From NCBI RefSeq assembly GCF_003024525.3, contig NZ_CP035934.2, positions 3,162,001 to 3,226,000 of the forward strand: 64,000 nt of DNA. Direction: 5' to 3'. This document shows, piece by piece, positions 49,844 through 59,261 of this stretch. The stretch comes from Acinetobacter cumulans (GTDB taxonomy: Bacteria; Pseudomonadota; Gammaproteobacteria; Pseudomonadales; Moraxellaceae). The notes beneath the pieces are model-generated. The model did not search any database. It saw nothing but the letters and a program-made list of their open reading frames with translations, and was not told where the DNA came from. How positions within the stretch are numbered: the first letter of the stretch is position 1; each line of letters opens with the position of its first letter. Position numbers and translations under genes: made by a program.

Positions 49844-49988
49844 GATGTCGCGTATTAAACAATTTAAGCAGCATGCCGTCAAGCACCGTCATGGCTTTTT
49901 TGTGTGTTTGTTTACTTTTACAGCAATATTTTATATCGATTGATTATTTTTTGTTTAAAACTCAGTTTTTTAGCCCTCTTTCTTTGCA

Positions 49989-50038
49989 ATGGAGCATAAG
50001 CAGTTGGCACTCTGCAAAAGTGCTTATGCTCCATTGGT
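49989..50038. repeat. perfect 16-bp inverted repeat
   Basis: CAATGGAGCATAAGCA at 49989-50004 and its exact inverse complement at 50023-50038, separated by 18 bases. Located upstream of the tRNA-Phe pair and downstream of the GNAT gene on the same strand. Too long for chance; may be a REP-like element or RNA hairpin. Confidence 0.75.
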
Positions 50039-50075
50039 CTTATTTTTAAAGAGAGCTCAACATCTATAAGGCATA

Positions 50076-50103
50076 AAAAAGCAGTCCGAAGACTGCTTAA
50101 GAT
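50076..50103 (-). terminator. GNAT gene terminator
   Basis: AGCAGTC / GACTGCT with a TTCG tetraloop on the minus strand, followed by TTTTTT; 25 bases past the stop. Confidence 0.85.
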
Positions 50104-50126
50104 GTGACTATGATTGATTCAAGCCT

Positions 50127-50504
50127 TTACAGCTTGTCTAAATGCGCCAAGCAACGATGAATCGCCCCACAACCAGGTTCAAATACTTTGACACCTTTTT
50201 CTTCTTCCATACGGCATGCTTCACTCACCAGCCTTTCTGCCACACCGCGACCCCGGTTGGCTGGATGAACTACAATATTTTCAAGGGTTTTACTTTCCCC
50301 TTGTCCCGTACACCAAATTGCACCAATCAGTTTGGTGTTGAATTCCGCCGTATAGATTAAGGTATACTGGGTTAAACTCTGCTCTAATTGCTCAATGGCA
50401 TCCGCGCCGTCACTAAATTCTGGGCTGGTGTCATACAGTCGCTCAAGCTGGCTGCGTACTTCATCATTTTCCAAAGAAGTATAGGCATGTACGGTAATAG
50501 GCAT
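50127..50504 (-). CDS. GNAT family N-acetyltransferase
   Basis: A 125-residue acetyltransferase of the compact GNAT type. The acetyl-CoA pyrophosphate loop is VHPANRGRGVAERLVSEA (about residues 80-97, R-G-x-G-V/A). The preceding strand is IGAIWCTGQGESKTLENIVV. Its C-terminus is short. Divergent from hisB with 91 bases between. Small-molecule substrate unknown. Confidence 0.82.
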   Translation of the reverse strand: MPITVHAYTSLENDEVRSQLERLYDTSPEFSDGADAIEQLEQSLTQYTLIYTAEFNTKLIGAIWCTGQGESKTLENIVVHPANRGRGVAERLVSEACRMEEEKGVKVFEPGCGAIHRCLAHLDKL

Positions 50505-50595
50505 TGATAAACCCTCCTGAGCAATCTAATATCGTTGACTTCGTCATTAAGGCGAAAATTTTACATCATTTTTGACGTTTTTGAGGAACGTGTCT

Positions 50596-51189
50596 ATGAC
50601 AGATCGTATCAGCGAAGTGGTAAGAAACACTAACGAAACTAAAATCCGAGTTCGTTTGAACCTCGATGGTACAGGTCAAGGCACACTCAACACTGGTATT
50701 CCATTTTTAGATCATATGATCGATCAAATCAAGCGACATGGCTTATTTGACATTGATATTCATTGTGATGGCGACCTTGAAATTGATGACCATCATACTG
50801 TAGAAGATTGCGGTATTACTTTAGGTCAAGCTTTCGCACAAGCTTTGGGTGATAAAAAAGGCCTTAAACGCTATGGTCATTTTTATGCACCACTTGATGA
50901 ATCACTCAGCCGTGCAGTAGTGGATTTGTCTGGCCGTCCAGGTTTATTTATGGATATTCCATTTACACGTGCCATGATTGGTCGCTTTGATGTGGATTTA
51001 TTCTCTGAATTTTTCCAAGGTTTTGTGAACCATTCACTAATGACTGTTCACCTTGATAACCTGAAAGGCAAAAACAGCCATCACCAAATTGAAAGTACAT
51101 TTAAAGCTTTTGCACGTGCGCTTCGTATGGCATGTGAAATTGATCCACGTGCTGCCAATACTGTTGCTTCAACCAAAGGTACTTTGTAA
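50596..51189 (+). CDS. hisB: imidazoleglycerol-phosphate dehydratase
   Basis: A 197-residue monofunctional dehydratase of histidine synthesis. The two manganese-binding repeats are [11 protein letters not shown] (about residues 65-75) and [16 protein letters not shown]. It lacks the histidinol phosphatase domain of E. coli HisB. ATG 50596 (MTDRISEV) is preferred over an upstream ATG at 50572 because a GAGGAA site precedes it and the family starts here. Coupled to hisH by a one-base TAATG overlap. Confidence 0.96.
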   Translation: MTDRISEVVRNTNETKIRVRLNLDGTGQGTLNTGIPFLDHMIDQIKRHGLFDIDIHCDGDLEIDDHHTVEDCGITLGQAFAQALGDKKGLKRYGHFYAPLDESLSRAVVDLSGRPGLFMDIPFTRAMIGRFDVDLFSEFFQGFVNHSLMTVHLDNLKGKNSHHQIESTFKAFARALRMACEIDPRAANTVASTKGTL

Positions 51190-51806
51190 TGACCCGTATT
51201 GCCCTTCTTGACTATGGCATGGGAAATCTTCACTCTGCAGCCAAAGCACTAGAGCATGTAGGCGCAACAGTTGATGTGACCAATGACCCTAAGCTGATTG
51301 CTCAGGCAGATAAAATTGTATTCCCTGGTGTCGGTGCCATGCGCGATTGCATGCAAGGCATGCACGAAGCTGGCATTGATGAAGTGGTACGCAATGCCGT
51401 CTTCAACAAGCCTGTATTGGCGATTTGTGTGGGTATGCAAGCCTTAATGCAGCACTCTGAAGAAAATGGCGGTGCTGATGCACTGGGTATTTTTGAAGGT
51501 GTAGTGAAACGTTTTCCAGATGTAGACGGTTTAAAAGTACCGCACATGGGTTGGAACCAAGTTCATCAAGCAGATCCAAGCCATCCAATGTGGAATAACA
51601 TTGAACAAGATGCGCGTTTCTACTTCGTACATAGCTTCTATGTTGAACCGAAAGATACGGCGCTCGTAGCTGCAACTTGTGATTATGGCCTAGAATTCTG
51701 TACAGCAATCCATCAAGAAAACTTGTTTGCGACGCAGTTCCATCCAGAAAAGAGCCATACTGCTGGTTTACAATTATTAAAGAACTTTGTGGAATGGAAT
51801 ATCTAA
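51189..51806 (+). CDS. hisH: imidazole glycerol phosphate synthase glutaminase subunit
   Basis: A 205-residue class I glutamine amidotransferase. Catalytic Cys in [10 protein letters not shown] (about residue 80), and the His-Glu pair in [11 protein letters not shown]. It feeds ammonia to HisF, which is encoded 10 kb away at 61708. Start overlaps the hisB stop. Confidence 0.97.
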   Translation: MTRIALLDYGMGNLHSAAKALEHVGATVDVTNDPKLIAQADKIVFPGVGAMRDCMQGMHEAGIDEVVRNAVFNKPVLAICVGMQALMQHSEENGGADALGIFEGVVKRFPDVDGLKVPHMGWNQVHQADPSHPMWNNIEQDARFYFVHSFYVEPKDTALVAATCDYGLEFCTAIHQENLFATQFHPEKSHTAGLQLLKNFVEWNI

Positions 51807-51821
51807 ATCCATTTACCAATA

Positions 51822-51852
51822 AAAAAAGCCAACAAAACGTTGGCTTTTTTTA
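51822..51852 (+). terminator. hisBH terminator
   Basis: AGCCAAC / GTTGGCT with a five-base loop, flanked by A and T runs; 21 bases past the hisH stop. Confidence 0.9.
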
Positions 51853-52120
51853 TATTTTTTTGTTCTTTGTTTTAAGACAATATTATTTTAAACATATAAA
51901 TTCAAATATTTATAATTAAAAAAATCCACATGAGCGATAAACAAAAAATCAAATATTCACTTAATATATTAATTAATTATTCATTTTAAATTACACACTA
52001 AATAGCCAACACTTATCAAGTAGATACGATTAAGACTCTGTTTTTTATCAAAAATAATTACATTTTCTCACAATTCTTTTTTGTCACAATATTTGGTTGT
52101 TTTTTAACACAAAAACCATA

Positions 52121-52142
52121 AATAGTGACATATATCACTATT
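52121..52142. promoter_or_regulatory. 22-bp palindrome, candidate operator
   Basis: Perfect 8-base arms AATAGTGA and TCACTATT around CATATA, in the otherwise empty AT-rich 51856-52251 region. It lies about 110 bases upstream of the next gene, near a plausible promoter. Size and symmetry fit a dimeric repressor site. A related half-site (AAATAGTAAG) lies near 52191. Confidence 0.5.
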
Positions 52143-52251
52143 ATCTACATTTTTTATAGTTTGTTCACACTATGTTTGTCTGTTAAACATAAATAGTAAG
52201 ACCTCTTCACATACTTTCGAATACAAGAAATGCAAAACGGAGAATTCCAAA

Positions 52252-53250
52252 ATGTTTAAATTATTTTCGGGCAAAATCAGTGGCGTTTTAACACTGGGAT
52301 TACAGGGTCTCACCAAAGCTGTGGGCTATATTTTAGATGCTGTGGTACATACAGCCGACGCGCTCATTGATACAGTGGGCGTAGTTCTCTCTCCACTCAC
52401 GAGCGCTTTAAGCCATGTACCAATATTAGGTACAACGGTCAATAAAGTCTTAGACACAACCACCAACATTTTAGATTCAGTTACCCATGAATTACACCAA
52501 ACTGCACATACGCTAAAAACAGGTAACCTTGAAGGCGGTGTCATTGACCTGCTTGATGGTGTGACCAGTATTGCAGGCAATGCAGTTACAGATGTTGCAG
52601 GCTTAGCTGACCATGTGGTTGGCTTAACCGATCCACTCACAGAAGTACTTGGTCAAGTGCCAGTATTAGGAGGTGCTGTTTCTGCTGTTGGTGGTACGGT
52701 AGATAACCTCTTGGGCTTTGTGGCTGAAACAGGCCAATATGTGGCAGATATCAACCCAACCGACCTTCTGAATGATCTTGCATCTAATCCAACAGGAACA
52801 TTGGGTGGTGTTGTACAAGACCTTGCTGGCTCTGGTGCAAATTTAGTTGCCGATCTAAATCCACTGGTAGATCTTGCTTCACAAATTCCAGTATTGGGTG
52901 ATGTGGTCGGTGCAGTCAGCGAAACAGGTACTAACTTAACAGGCTTATTAGGTGAAACTGGGCAATATATTGGCGGCATAGATGCTGGCCAATTTATTGG
53001 CAGTTTACTGACCAATCCAATTGCCACTACTGGTGAATTGGTTCAACAGGTTTCAGGTACAGTCGATAGTCTGCTTGATGATATTGCACCAATCACCGAT
53101 TTAACCAATCCAATTCCAGTGGTGAATTTAGCTGTTGATGCTGTAGGTGCTGTTGCAGGAGGCGTAACCGCTGGCCTATATGATGCTGGTACGATTTTAA
53201 CAACTGCTCCATCTTTACTGGATCAATTCCAATTGCCTTCTTTTGTCTAA
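52252..53250 (+). CDS. hydrophobic repeat protein of unknown function
   Basis: A 332-residue protein with no cysteine. It contains four copies of a unit beginning (L/I)xP(L)xxxxxxxP(V/I)LGxxVxxV: LSPLTSALSHVPILG (about 47-61), TDPLTEVLGQVPVLG (126-140), LNPLVDLASQIPVLG (203-217) and IAPITDLTNPIPVVN (281-295). Each of the middle two is followed by AETGQYVADI / GETGQYIGGI and a SNPTGTLGGVVQDL-like tail. The repeat length is about 75-80 residues. No classical signal peptide; Val/Leu/Gly-rich helices suggest self-association or membrane/lipid contact. I do not recognise a family. Ribosome site CGGAG. Confidence 0.75.
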   Translation: MFKLFSGKISGVLTLGLQGLTKAVGYILDAVVHTADALIDTVGVVLSPLTSALSHVPILGTTVNKVLDTTTNILDSVTHELHQTAHTLKTGNLEGGVIDLLDGVTSIAGNAVTDVAGLADHVVGLTDPLTEVLGQVPVLGGAVSAVGGTVDNLLGFVAETGQYVADINPTDLLNDLASNPTGTLGGVVQDLAGSGANLVADLNPLVDLASQIPVLGDVVGAVSETGTNLTGLLGETGQYIGGIDAGQFIGSLLTNPIATTGELVQQVSGTVDSLLDDIAPITDLTNPIPVVNLAVDAVGAVAGGVTAGLYDAGTILTTAPSLLDQFQLPSFV

Positions 53251-53291
53251 ATCTCTCCCCCCACGACTTTAAGCCTCTGACTTAAAATCAC

Positions 53292-53320
53292 AAAAAACCT
53301 GCTCTATCGGCAGGTTTTTT
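53292..53320 (+). terminator. intrinsic terminator
   Basis: A perfect stem AAAAAACCTGC / GCAGGTTTTTT with a seven-base loop, 42 bases past the stop of the repeat protein. Confidence 0.9.
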
Positions 53321-53432
53321 GGTATTTCATCTCCATGATGAACGGATTCAATCCAACTCCTAATGACTGCACTTTGCCTAATCTTTGAAAAAATATTAAG
53401 CTCAAATACTTGCTTACTTGCGTGTCCACACC

Positions 53433-54110
53433 ATGGATCAATCAGAATACCCGCCCCTACCCAATAAAGAAGAAATTCAAGGTTTTCCACTGTTTCAAAA
53501 CTTAGCCACCGAACACATTGTTGTGATTCAAAATAAAGAACAATGTCAGGCCATTGAGACTGAACTCACACAGGCCGCGCTATTGGGCTTTGACTCAGAA
53601 TCGAAACCCACCTTTCAAAAAGGTGAAGTAGCAACTGGCCCACATTTGATTCAATTGGCCACGCAGGAACGCGCATATTTGTTTCAGGTAAATGCCGAAA
53701 TTTTAGCGTTTTTAAACCCTATCTTTGCCAACAGAGATCAAATCAAAGTCGGTTTTGGTCTAAAAAATGACGCTCATTTATTTCGTAAAAAAGGGATAGA
53801 ACTCAATAGCGTGATTGAGTTATCAAAGTGTTTTAAGGCCTTTGGTTTAGAAAATCCTGTCGGACTTAAAAATGCCATGGCGCTCCTGTTCCGCGTAAAT
53901 TTCCCTAAAAGTAAAAGCATCAGTACGTCCAACTGGTCAAGAAAGCAATTACTTCCCCAGCAAATCGCTTATGCTGCTGCTGATGCCTACGCGCCTGTTC
54001 TGGTTTTTGAGGAGCTCCTGCGTTTAGGTCTATTACCCAAGGAAATCCCCAATACCTCGCTCAAACTGCGTATACGACCGAATAAAATAAATCCAGCATC
54101 AGACGCTTAG
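53433..54110 (+). CDS. RNase D-like 3'-5' exonuclease
   Basis: A 225-residue DEDD exonuclease domain protein. The acidic metal ligands are visible: GFDSESKP (D-x-E), VGFGLKNDAHLF (second Asp) and YAAADAYAPVLVF (Y-x3-D). No HRDC domain, so not RNase D itself but the small stand-alone type. RNA or DNA substrate unknown. Start ATG 53433 (MDQSEYPP) preferred to an upstream TTG. Followed by hisA after 69 bases. Confidence 0.85.
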   Translation: MDQSEYPPLPNKEEIQGFPLFQNLATEHIVVIQNKEQCQAIETELTQAALLGFDSESKPTFQKGEVATGPHLIQLATQERAYLFQVNAEILAFLNPIFANRDQIKVGFGLKNDAHLFRKKGIELNSVIELSKCFKAFGLENPVGLKNAMALLFRVNFPKSKSISTSNWSRKQLLPQQIAYAAADAYAPVLVFEELLRLGLLPKEIPNTSLKLRIRPNKINPASDA

Positions 54111-54179
54111 CGTTTTGCCAATACTTTGTTAAGATGGCGCACATTGTATTCAATTTAAGATTGGGCGAGGAGCGAAAGC

Positions 54180-54902
54180 ATGCTGATCATCCCTGCAATT
54201 GACCTGAAAGATGGCAAATGTGTCCGTTTAAAACAAGGTCGTATGGAAGACGATACCGTATTTTCTGATGATCCAGTGGCAACTGCACAGCATTGGGTAA
54301 ATGAAGGCGCGCGTCGCTTGCATTTGGTTGACTTAAATGGTGCTTTCGCAGGTACTCCAATTCATAAGCCTGTGGTTGAAGCGATTGCAAAAGCTCAACC
54401 GAATTTACCTATTCAAATTGGTGGCGGTATTCGCTCACTCGAAACCATTGAACACTACCTAGATGCAGGCGTATCGTATGTGATCATTGGGACTAAAGCT
54501 GTTCAAAACCCTGAATTTGTTGAAGAAGCATGTCAAAAATTTGCAGGCCACATCATTGTGGGTATTGATGCAATGAATGGCATGGTAGCAACAGATGGTT
54601 GGGCAAATGTGACTGACGTGAAAGCGACTGAACTTGCAAAACGCTTTGCGGATGCTGGCGTATCTAGCATTGTATATACTGACATTGCACGTGATGGCAT
54701 GATGCAAGGTGTAAACATCGAGCAAACGGTTAATCTCGCAAGCTATTCTGGTTTACCAGTGATTGCTTCTGGTGGTGTTACCAATATTGACGATGTACAC
54801 GGCTTAAAAGGTCAACCGGGCATTTTAGGTGCGATTACTGGTCGTGCAATTTATGAAGGCACTCTCAACCTGCGTGAAGCTCAAGCAGTTTTAGATGCTT
54901 AA
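54180..54902 (+). CDS. hisA: phosphoribosylformimino-5-aminoimidazole carboxamide ribotide isomerase
   Basis: A 240-residue TIM barrel. N-terminal half phosphate site [19 protein letters not shown] (Asp8 catalytic base), second catalytic Asp in [13 protein letters not shown], and GGGIRSLE and [10 protein letters not shown] phosphate loops. Product is the substrate of HisF-HisH. GAGGAGCGAAAGC provides the ribosome site. Confidence 0.97.
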   Translation: MLIIPAIDLKDGKCVRLKQGRMEDDTVFSDDPVATAQHWVNEGARRLHLVDLNGAFAGTPIHKPVVEAIAKAQPNLPIQIGGGIRSLETIEHYLDAGVSYVIIGTKAVQNPEFVEEACQKFAGHIIVGIDAMNGMVATDGWANVTDVKATELAKRFADAGVSSIVYTDIARDGMMQGVNIEQTVNLASYSGLPVIASGGVTNIDDVHGLKGQPGILGAITGRAIYEGTLNLREAQAVLDA

Positions 54903-54924
54903 TTAAGTCTATGATTTTGTTTTA

Positions 54925-54950
54925 AAAGAGGTCTACGGACCTCTTTTTGT
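54925..54950 (+). terminator. hisA terminator
   Basis: AAAGAGGTC / GACCTCTTT with a four-base loop and a T-rich tail. Confidence 0.85.
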
Positions 54951-54978
54951 TTTTTCCGATTCCAGCCAATGAAGTGTC

Positions 54979-55893
54979 ATGCTCTCAGTCCCCTCGGCTT
55001 TTGCCAATAAACTTCCTCAAATTTCCCTAATCCTCATTACCATCATTTGGGGCGGGAGTTTTCTCACCGTACAATATGGTCTTAATTTTAGTAGCCCACT
55101 CATTTTTGTCGGTCTACGCTTTGCAGCGGCAACACTTGCAGTCAGCATCTTGTCATGGAAATACCTCAAAGGCTTAAATCGCCATGAAGTATTTGCGGGC
55201 TTTTGTATTGGCGCGGTGATTGCAATCGGCTATGGCACACAAACCATTGGCTTACAAAGTATTAGTAGCAGTGAATCTGCTTTTTTGACTGCACTGTATG
55301 TACCACTGGTGCCTATTTTGATGTGGCTCTGCTTTAAGCATCGTCCACACCTTATGACATGGTTAGGCGTACTCTGCGCATTTGTTGGCTTGGTGTTTTT
55401 AACAGGTAATGGCTTTGGCGCGATTCGACTCAATGTCGGGCAAATCATCACGCTTTTAGGCTCCATTGCTATCGCATTTGAAATTATTCTGATCAGCTAT
55501 TTTGCCAACACTGTGAATTTACGACGCGTCACGGTATTACAACTGGCTTTTGCCTCTTTATTGTGTTTTATGATTGCGCCTCTGAATGGTGAAACCAGCC
55601 TTCCTCAGTTTGAGTGGCCCCTGCTCGCTGTGCTGTGTGGACTCGGTTTAGCCAGCGCGGTTATTCAATTGGTGATGAACTGGGCACAGCGTATGGTTGA
55701 GCCATCTCAAGCCGCCATTATTTATGCAGGCGAACCTGTATGGGCTACACTGATTGGCCGTATTGCAGGCGAGCGCTTAGCACCCTTGGCTTTAATCGGT
55801 GGCATGCTGGTGGTCATTGGCGTCATTGTGAGTGAATGGCGCCCGAAATTTTTAAAGAAAAATAAAGACAAAATTACTGAAGAAATGCCTTAA
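54979..55893 (+). CDS. EamA/DMT family transporter
   Basis: A 304-residue inner-membrane protein with ten hydrophobic helices in two EamA repeats. The first starts LPQISLILITIIWGGSFLTVQYGL, and the second ends AAIIYAGEPVWATLIGRIAGERLAPLALIGGMLVV, a conserved feature of drug/metabolite transporters. The substrate cannot be predicted. C-terminus basic and cytoplasmic. The ribosome site is weak (GAAGTG). Confidence 0.88.
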   Translation: MLSVPSAFANKLPQISLILITIIWGGSFLTVQYGLNFSSPLIFVGLRFAAATLAVSILSWKYLKGLNRHEVFAGFCIGAVIAIGYGTQTIGLQSISSSESAFLTALYVPLVPILMWLCFKHRPHLMTWLGVLCAFVGLVFLTGNGFGAIRLNVGQIITLLGSIAIAFEIILISYFANTVNLRRVTVLQLAFASLLCFMIAPLNGETSLPQFEWPLLAVLCGLGLASAVIQLVMNWAQRMVEPSQAAIIYAGEPVWATLIGRIAGERLAPLALIGGMLVVIGVIVSEWRPKFLKKNKDKITEEMP

Positions 55894-55898
55894 CACGC

Positions 55899-55928
55899 AA
55901 AAGCGCCCTCAATAATGAGGGTGCTTTT
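55899..55928. terminator. bidirectional intrinsic terminator
   Basis: AAAAGCGCCCTCA / TGAGGGTGCTTTT with an ATAA loop, between the convergent transporter and oxidoreductase genes. Confidence 0.9.
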
Positions 55929-55959
55929 AAGCGATATCCTTCATAAAAAAGACTTAAAT

Positions 55960-57369
55960 TTAGAAGGACACCATCTTGCCCGGATTGACCATTGCCCCCA
56001 GCCCATAAGCGGTTTTCGCCATTGGAATCACCATCGGTGCAAGTGCGCGACCAAACAAAATGTCCTGATGCTGAATACTGGTGAGCATTTTAAAGTCATC
56101 GGCATTGCCACAAAAATCATCGGCAATGGCTTTGCCTATACGCACGGTTTGCGCCACACCATGACCGCTCCAGCCTTGCACGGCATAAATCGGATATTTC
56201 CCATCGGACTTACGGCTATCGGCTGCGCCATTCATAGTTAAATCTGTGGTGCCACTCCAAACAAAATCCAGCTCAACCTGTGTCAATTGCGGGAACACAT
56301 GCTTGATTCGGCCCAATAAATAATCATGGGTTTTTTCAGGCGTCCAGCAAGAACCCGTCCCTTCGCCGCCAAACAGCAAACGGTTTTTAGATACCCCGCG
56401 ATAATAATCAATTTGGAACTGTGTATCGTACACAGGCGCATCACTCGGCAGGATTTCACTCAAGTCCAGCTCTAAAGGCGCGGTAGTACAGACGTAGGTA
56501 TAAAATGGAATGGTGGTTTGATTATGGCTTTGCAGCAGCTTAAATGAAGCATGATGCACCCCAATTACGGCGCTCTTACGTGCTTTAATCACACCGCCAG
56601 TGGTCGTCACATAAATCCCATCTTCACGCTCATCCACCGATAACACTTCGGTTTGCTCATAAATTTTGCCACCTTGTTGACTAAAACCATAAGCAAGGCC
56701 ACGGTTTAAAGCCAGAGGATGAATATGCCCGCCGAGGGTATCAAGTAAACCGCCATAATAATTTTCCGATTTCACATGCTCAAACAGCTCATGCTTGCCC
56801 ATAATCTGAGTATGGTCTTCACCCAAATATTTACGCGCATCTGCACCTTCAGTTAAACCCACCAAATGCCCTGGGTGTACAGCTGCGGTAATGTGCTGAT
56901 GTTTGCGCTGTAGCTCTAAATCATAGTTCTGCGCAATTTGGTCAATTAAAGACATCGCCTCCGTCGAAGTGAAGTGCCATAAGCGTTTAGCCTCTTCATA
57001 ACTAAAGTGCTCAATCATTTCCCCTGCTTCCCAACGCGCCAGCCCAGGGGTTAATTGCCCGCCGTTACGCCCCGATGCAGCACTACCAATACGGTTTTTT
57101 TCGACCAATACTGTATCTACACCTTGCTCTGCCAAATGCAGTGCCGTGGACGCACCCAATAAGCCACCACCAATCACCACCACATCACACTCAATATCTG
57201 CATTAAGTGCATCAAAAGCCTGCCATGCGTCTAATGAGCTTTCATAATAATTGGCTGGAAAATCAAAACTGCCACGTGCAGGATTGACCCAATTCCACTC
57301 CTTACCGCTTTGCACATTGACACTGTTTTTATATTCAACATCGTCTACAAATTTTGGCTTTGTATTCAT
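55960..57369 (-). CDS. FAD-dependent amine oxidoreductase (PuuB/DadA-like)
   Basis: A 469-residue flavoprotein. The dinucleotide-binding motif is VVIGGGLLGASTALHLAEQG (about residues 55-74), followed by RNGGQLTPGL. The C-terminal FAD contact is GWSGHGVAQTVRIGKAIAD. It resembles gamma-glutamylputrescine oxidase and related DAO-family enzymes that oxidise amines or N-methyl amino acids. It follows the APC permease gene after 56 bases, suggesting uptake and oxidation of the same amine. ATG 57369 is preferred to an upstream TTG. Confidence 0.85.
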   Translation of the reverse strand: MNTKPKFVDDVEYKNSVNVQSGKEWNWVNPARGSFDFPANYYESSLDAWQAFDALNADIECDVVVIGGGLLGASTALHLAEQGVDTVLVEKNRIGSAASGRNGGQLTPGLARWEAGEMIEHFSYEEAKRLWHFTSTEAMSLIDQIAQNYDLELQRKHQHITAAVHPGHLVGLTEGADARKYLGEDHTQIMGKHELFEHVKSENYYGGLLDTLGGHIHPLALNRGLAYGFSQQGGKIYEQTEVLSVDEREDGIYVTTTGGVIKARKSAVIGVHHASFKLLQSHNQTTIPFYTYVCTTAPLELDLSEILPSDAPVYDTQFQIDYYRGVSKNRLLFGGEGTGSCWTPEKTHDYLLGRIKHVFPQLTQVELDFVWSGTTDLTMNGAADSRKSDGKYPIYAVQGWSGHGVAQTVRIGKAIADDFCGNADDFKMLTSIQHQDILFGRALAPMVIPMAKTAYGLGAMVNPGKMVSF

Positions 57370-57425
57370 TTTATTTACATTCCTATTTATCAATTCTGTT
57401 TAATCGCTATAGAGGCTTCGGCCAC

Positions 57426-58757
57426 TTAATACGCACTACCAATCACAATATTTTGTTTTCTTAACTTTTTATAAGCGAACAATACAACGCCTACTGCCAA
57501 CCAAATGCCTCCGCAAACCAAGGCGTTGTGTTCTAAATTCACCCAAAGGCACATCAGTGTAGCCACTGAAAGCAGCGGTAAAATCAGGTTGAGAAAGATA
57601 TTTTTAAGACCATGACGTTGACCATCTCGCACATAAAACTTCATAAACACGGAGAAGTTCACGGCTGTAAAGGCAATAAGGGCACCAAAGCTAATCATGC
57701 TGACCACAGTGGCTAAATCTAAACGAATGGCTGCCAAGGAAATCAAACCAATCAACAAGACTGCATATAGTGGCGTGCCCAACTTGCTATGGACTTGACC
57801 AAATGTGCCTTTATGAAAAATGCCGTCTCGTCCCATAATATGAATCAGGCGTGATGCGCTGGCATGCGTGGCAAGCCCTGAGGCAAATGTATTCATAATT
57901 TGGGCGCATAAAAATACCGATTGGAATAGCGCCCCGCCCACGTACAGGACGATCTCAGGCAGCGCTTCATCTGGGTTGTTAAAGCGGACATTGGTTGGAA
58001 AATACAATTGCACAAACCAGGATGCCGTAATAAAAATCACACCGCCCGTAAGCGTGGTGAGGATAACCGCACGCGGAATAGTACGTTTCGGATCTTTGGT
58101 TTCATGTGACATGGTGGTCACCGCATCAAAACCTAAAAAGCTAAAGCACAGGATTGAAGCCCCTGCGATAAGCGGCAAAATTGATGTATCACCATTGAAT
58201 AGCGGTGCGAGCGTCAAGACATGCGCATAACCTTGCTCACTCCCTACCCCTTGAATGACCAAATAAATAAAGAAGCCCATAAGCAATACAGGTGCACAGA
58301 CAAAGATCATGCTTAAGTTGGCCAATATATTGATACGAAAGCAGTTGATTAAAGTGACCAAGCTGCTAAATAAAATCACCCACGCCCAATACGGTACGCT
58401 TGGAATGACCGCTTCTAAATAAATACCTGCCAACAGCGCATTAACCAAAGGCAACATGATGTAATCCAGTAAAGAACACCAACCAACAAAAAAGCCAGTT
58501 TGAGGCCCACAGGATTCTGCCGTGTAGGTATAAGCAGAACCCGATTTATCCGAATGTTTACTAAAGCGCGCATAACTAAATGCAGTAAGGAGCATGGCAA
58601 ATAAAGCCAAAATATAAGCCAGTGGTACACGACCATCGGTAATACCAGACACAATGCCAAAAGTGTCAAATACAACCATTGGCGTCATATATGCGACACC
58701 AATGATCACCACTTGCCATAAAGACATTTTTTTGAAAGAAACTTGCGCTTTTTCCAT
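57426..58757 (-). CDS. APC family amino acid/polyamine permease
   Basis: A 443-residue inner-membrane protein with twelve hydrophobic helices and the APC landmark GVAYMTPMVVFDTFGIVSG at the N-terminus and FLGFDAVTTMSHETKDPKRTIPRAV in the cytoplasmic loop after helix 6. Related to PuuP-like importers. It is the first gene of the unit with the FAD oxidase. Substrate likely a polyamine or amino acid; inferred from the pairing. Confidence 0.88.
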   Translation of the reverse strand: MEKAQVSFKKMSLWQVVIIGVAYMTPMVVFDTFGIVSGITDGRVPLAYILALFAMLLTAFSYARFSKHSDKSGSAYTYTAESCGPQTGFFVGWCSLLDYIMLPLVNALLAGIYLEAVIPSVPYWAWVILFSSLVTLINCFRINILANLSMIFVCAPVLLMGFFIYLVIQGVGSEQGYAHVLTLAPLFNGDTSILPLIAGASILCFSFLGFDAVTTMSHETKDPKRTIPRAVILTTLTGGVIFITASWFVQLYFPTNVRFNNPDEALPEIVLYVGGALFQSVFLCAQIMNTFASGLATHASASRLIHIMGRDGIFHKGTFGQVHSKLGTPLYAVLLIGLISLAAIRLDLATVVSMISFGALIAFTAVNFSVFMKFYVRDGQRHGLKNIFLNLILPLLSVATLMCLWVNLEHNALVCGGIWLAVGVVLFAYKKLRKQNIVIGSAY

Positions 58758-58799
58758 AATGTCACCTGATTATTCGTTTTATTAAAGTTAATTATTTTT

Positions 58800-58827
58800 T
58801 TGCAACAACTATGCCATATAATATAAT
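58800..58827 (+). promoter_or_regulatory. promoter of the HTH gene
   Basis: TTGCAA (58800-58805) and a consensus TATAAT (58822-58827), 16 bases apart, 28 bases before the HTH start codon. Confidence 0.65.
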
Positions 58828-58855
58828 TATAAATATTTAAAAAATGAGCCAGTAA

Positions 58856-59215
58856 ATGCCAAAGTATTCCATTGAAACGCGAAATCTCGCCATTCAGATG
58901 TACAAAAAAACCGACTATAAAGTGGCGGTTTGCAAAGAATTCAACATCTCTCGAGTGACCCTAGATGCATGGATAAAACTGGAAGAAGAAACAGGCGAAC
59001 TGCGCCCAAAAATAGGAAAAAAACGTGGAGCACCAAGCCATATTAAGGACTGGAATGAATTTCAAGTATTTGTAAAAGAAGTAAAATTTCAAAACATCAG
59101 TGATTTAATCCCACTTTTTGAGCAACGCTTTGGCTATTCAGTTTCTTATGCTGTTTTGGTGCGGGCAATTCATCTTTTGGGCATGAGAAGACGCCGTGGA
59201 CGCTACTATGCCTAA
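58856..59215 (+). CDS. orphan IS630-type helix-turn-helix protein
   Basis: A 119-residue protein matching the N-terminal DNA-binding part of IS630-family transposases: first HTH (YSIETRNLAIQMYKKTDYKVAVCKEFNISRVTLDAWIKLEEETGEL), a basic linker with KIGKKRGAPSHIKDW, and a second winged-helix-like part (ISDLIPLFEQRFGYSVSYAVLVRAIHLLGMRRRRGRYY). The DDE catalytic part is absent here and downstream. It has its own good promoter and stop, so it is either a domesticated DNA-binding protein or an IS remnant. An array of 22-bp repeats follows directly. Confidence 0.78.
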   Translation: MPKYSIETRNLAIQMYKKTDYKVAVCKEFNISRVTLDAWIKLEEETGELRPKIGKKRGAPSHIKDWNEFQVFVKEVKFQNISDLIPLFEQRFGYSVSYAVLVRAIHLLGMRRRRGRYYA

Positions 59216-59261
59216 GTCATTTTTGAACTGAAAATTTAAACTATTTTTAAGGTTTAAATTA

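Noticed and set aside
53269..53490. 73-residue minus-strand frame
   Set aside because: It overlaps both an intrinsic terminator and the start of the RNase D-like gene.
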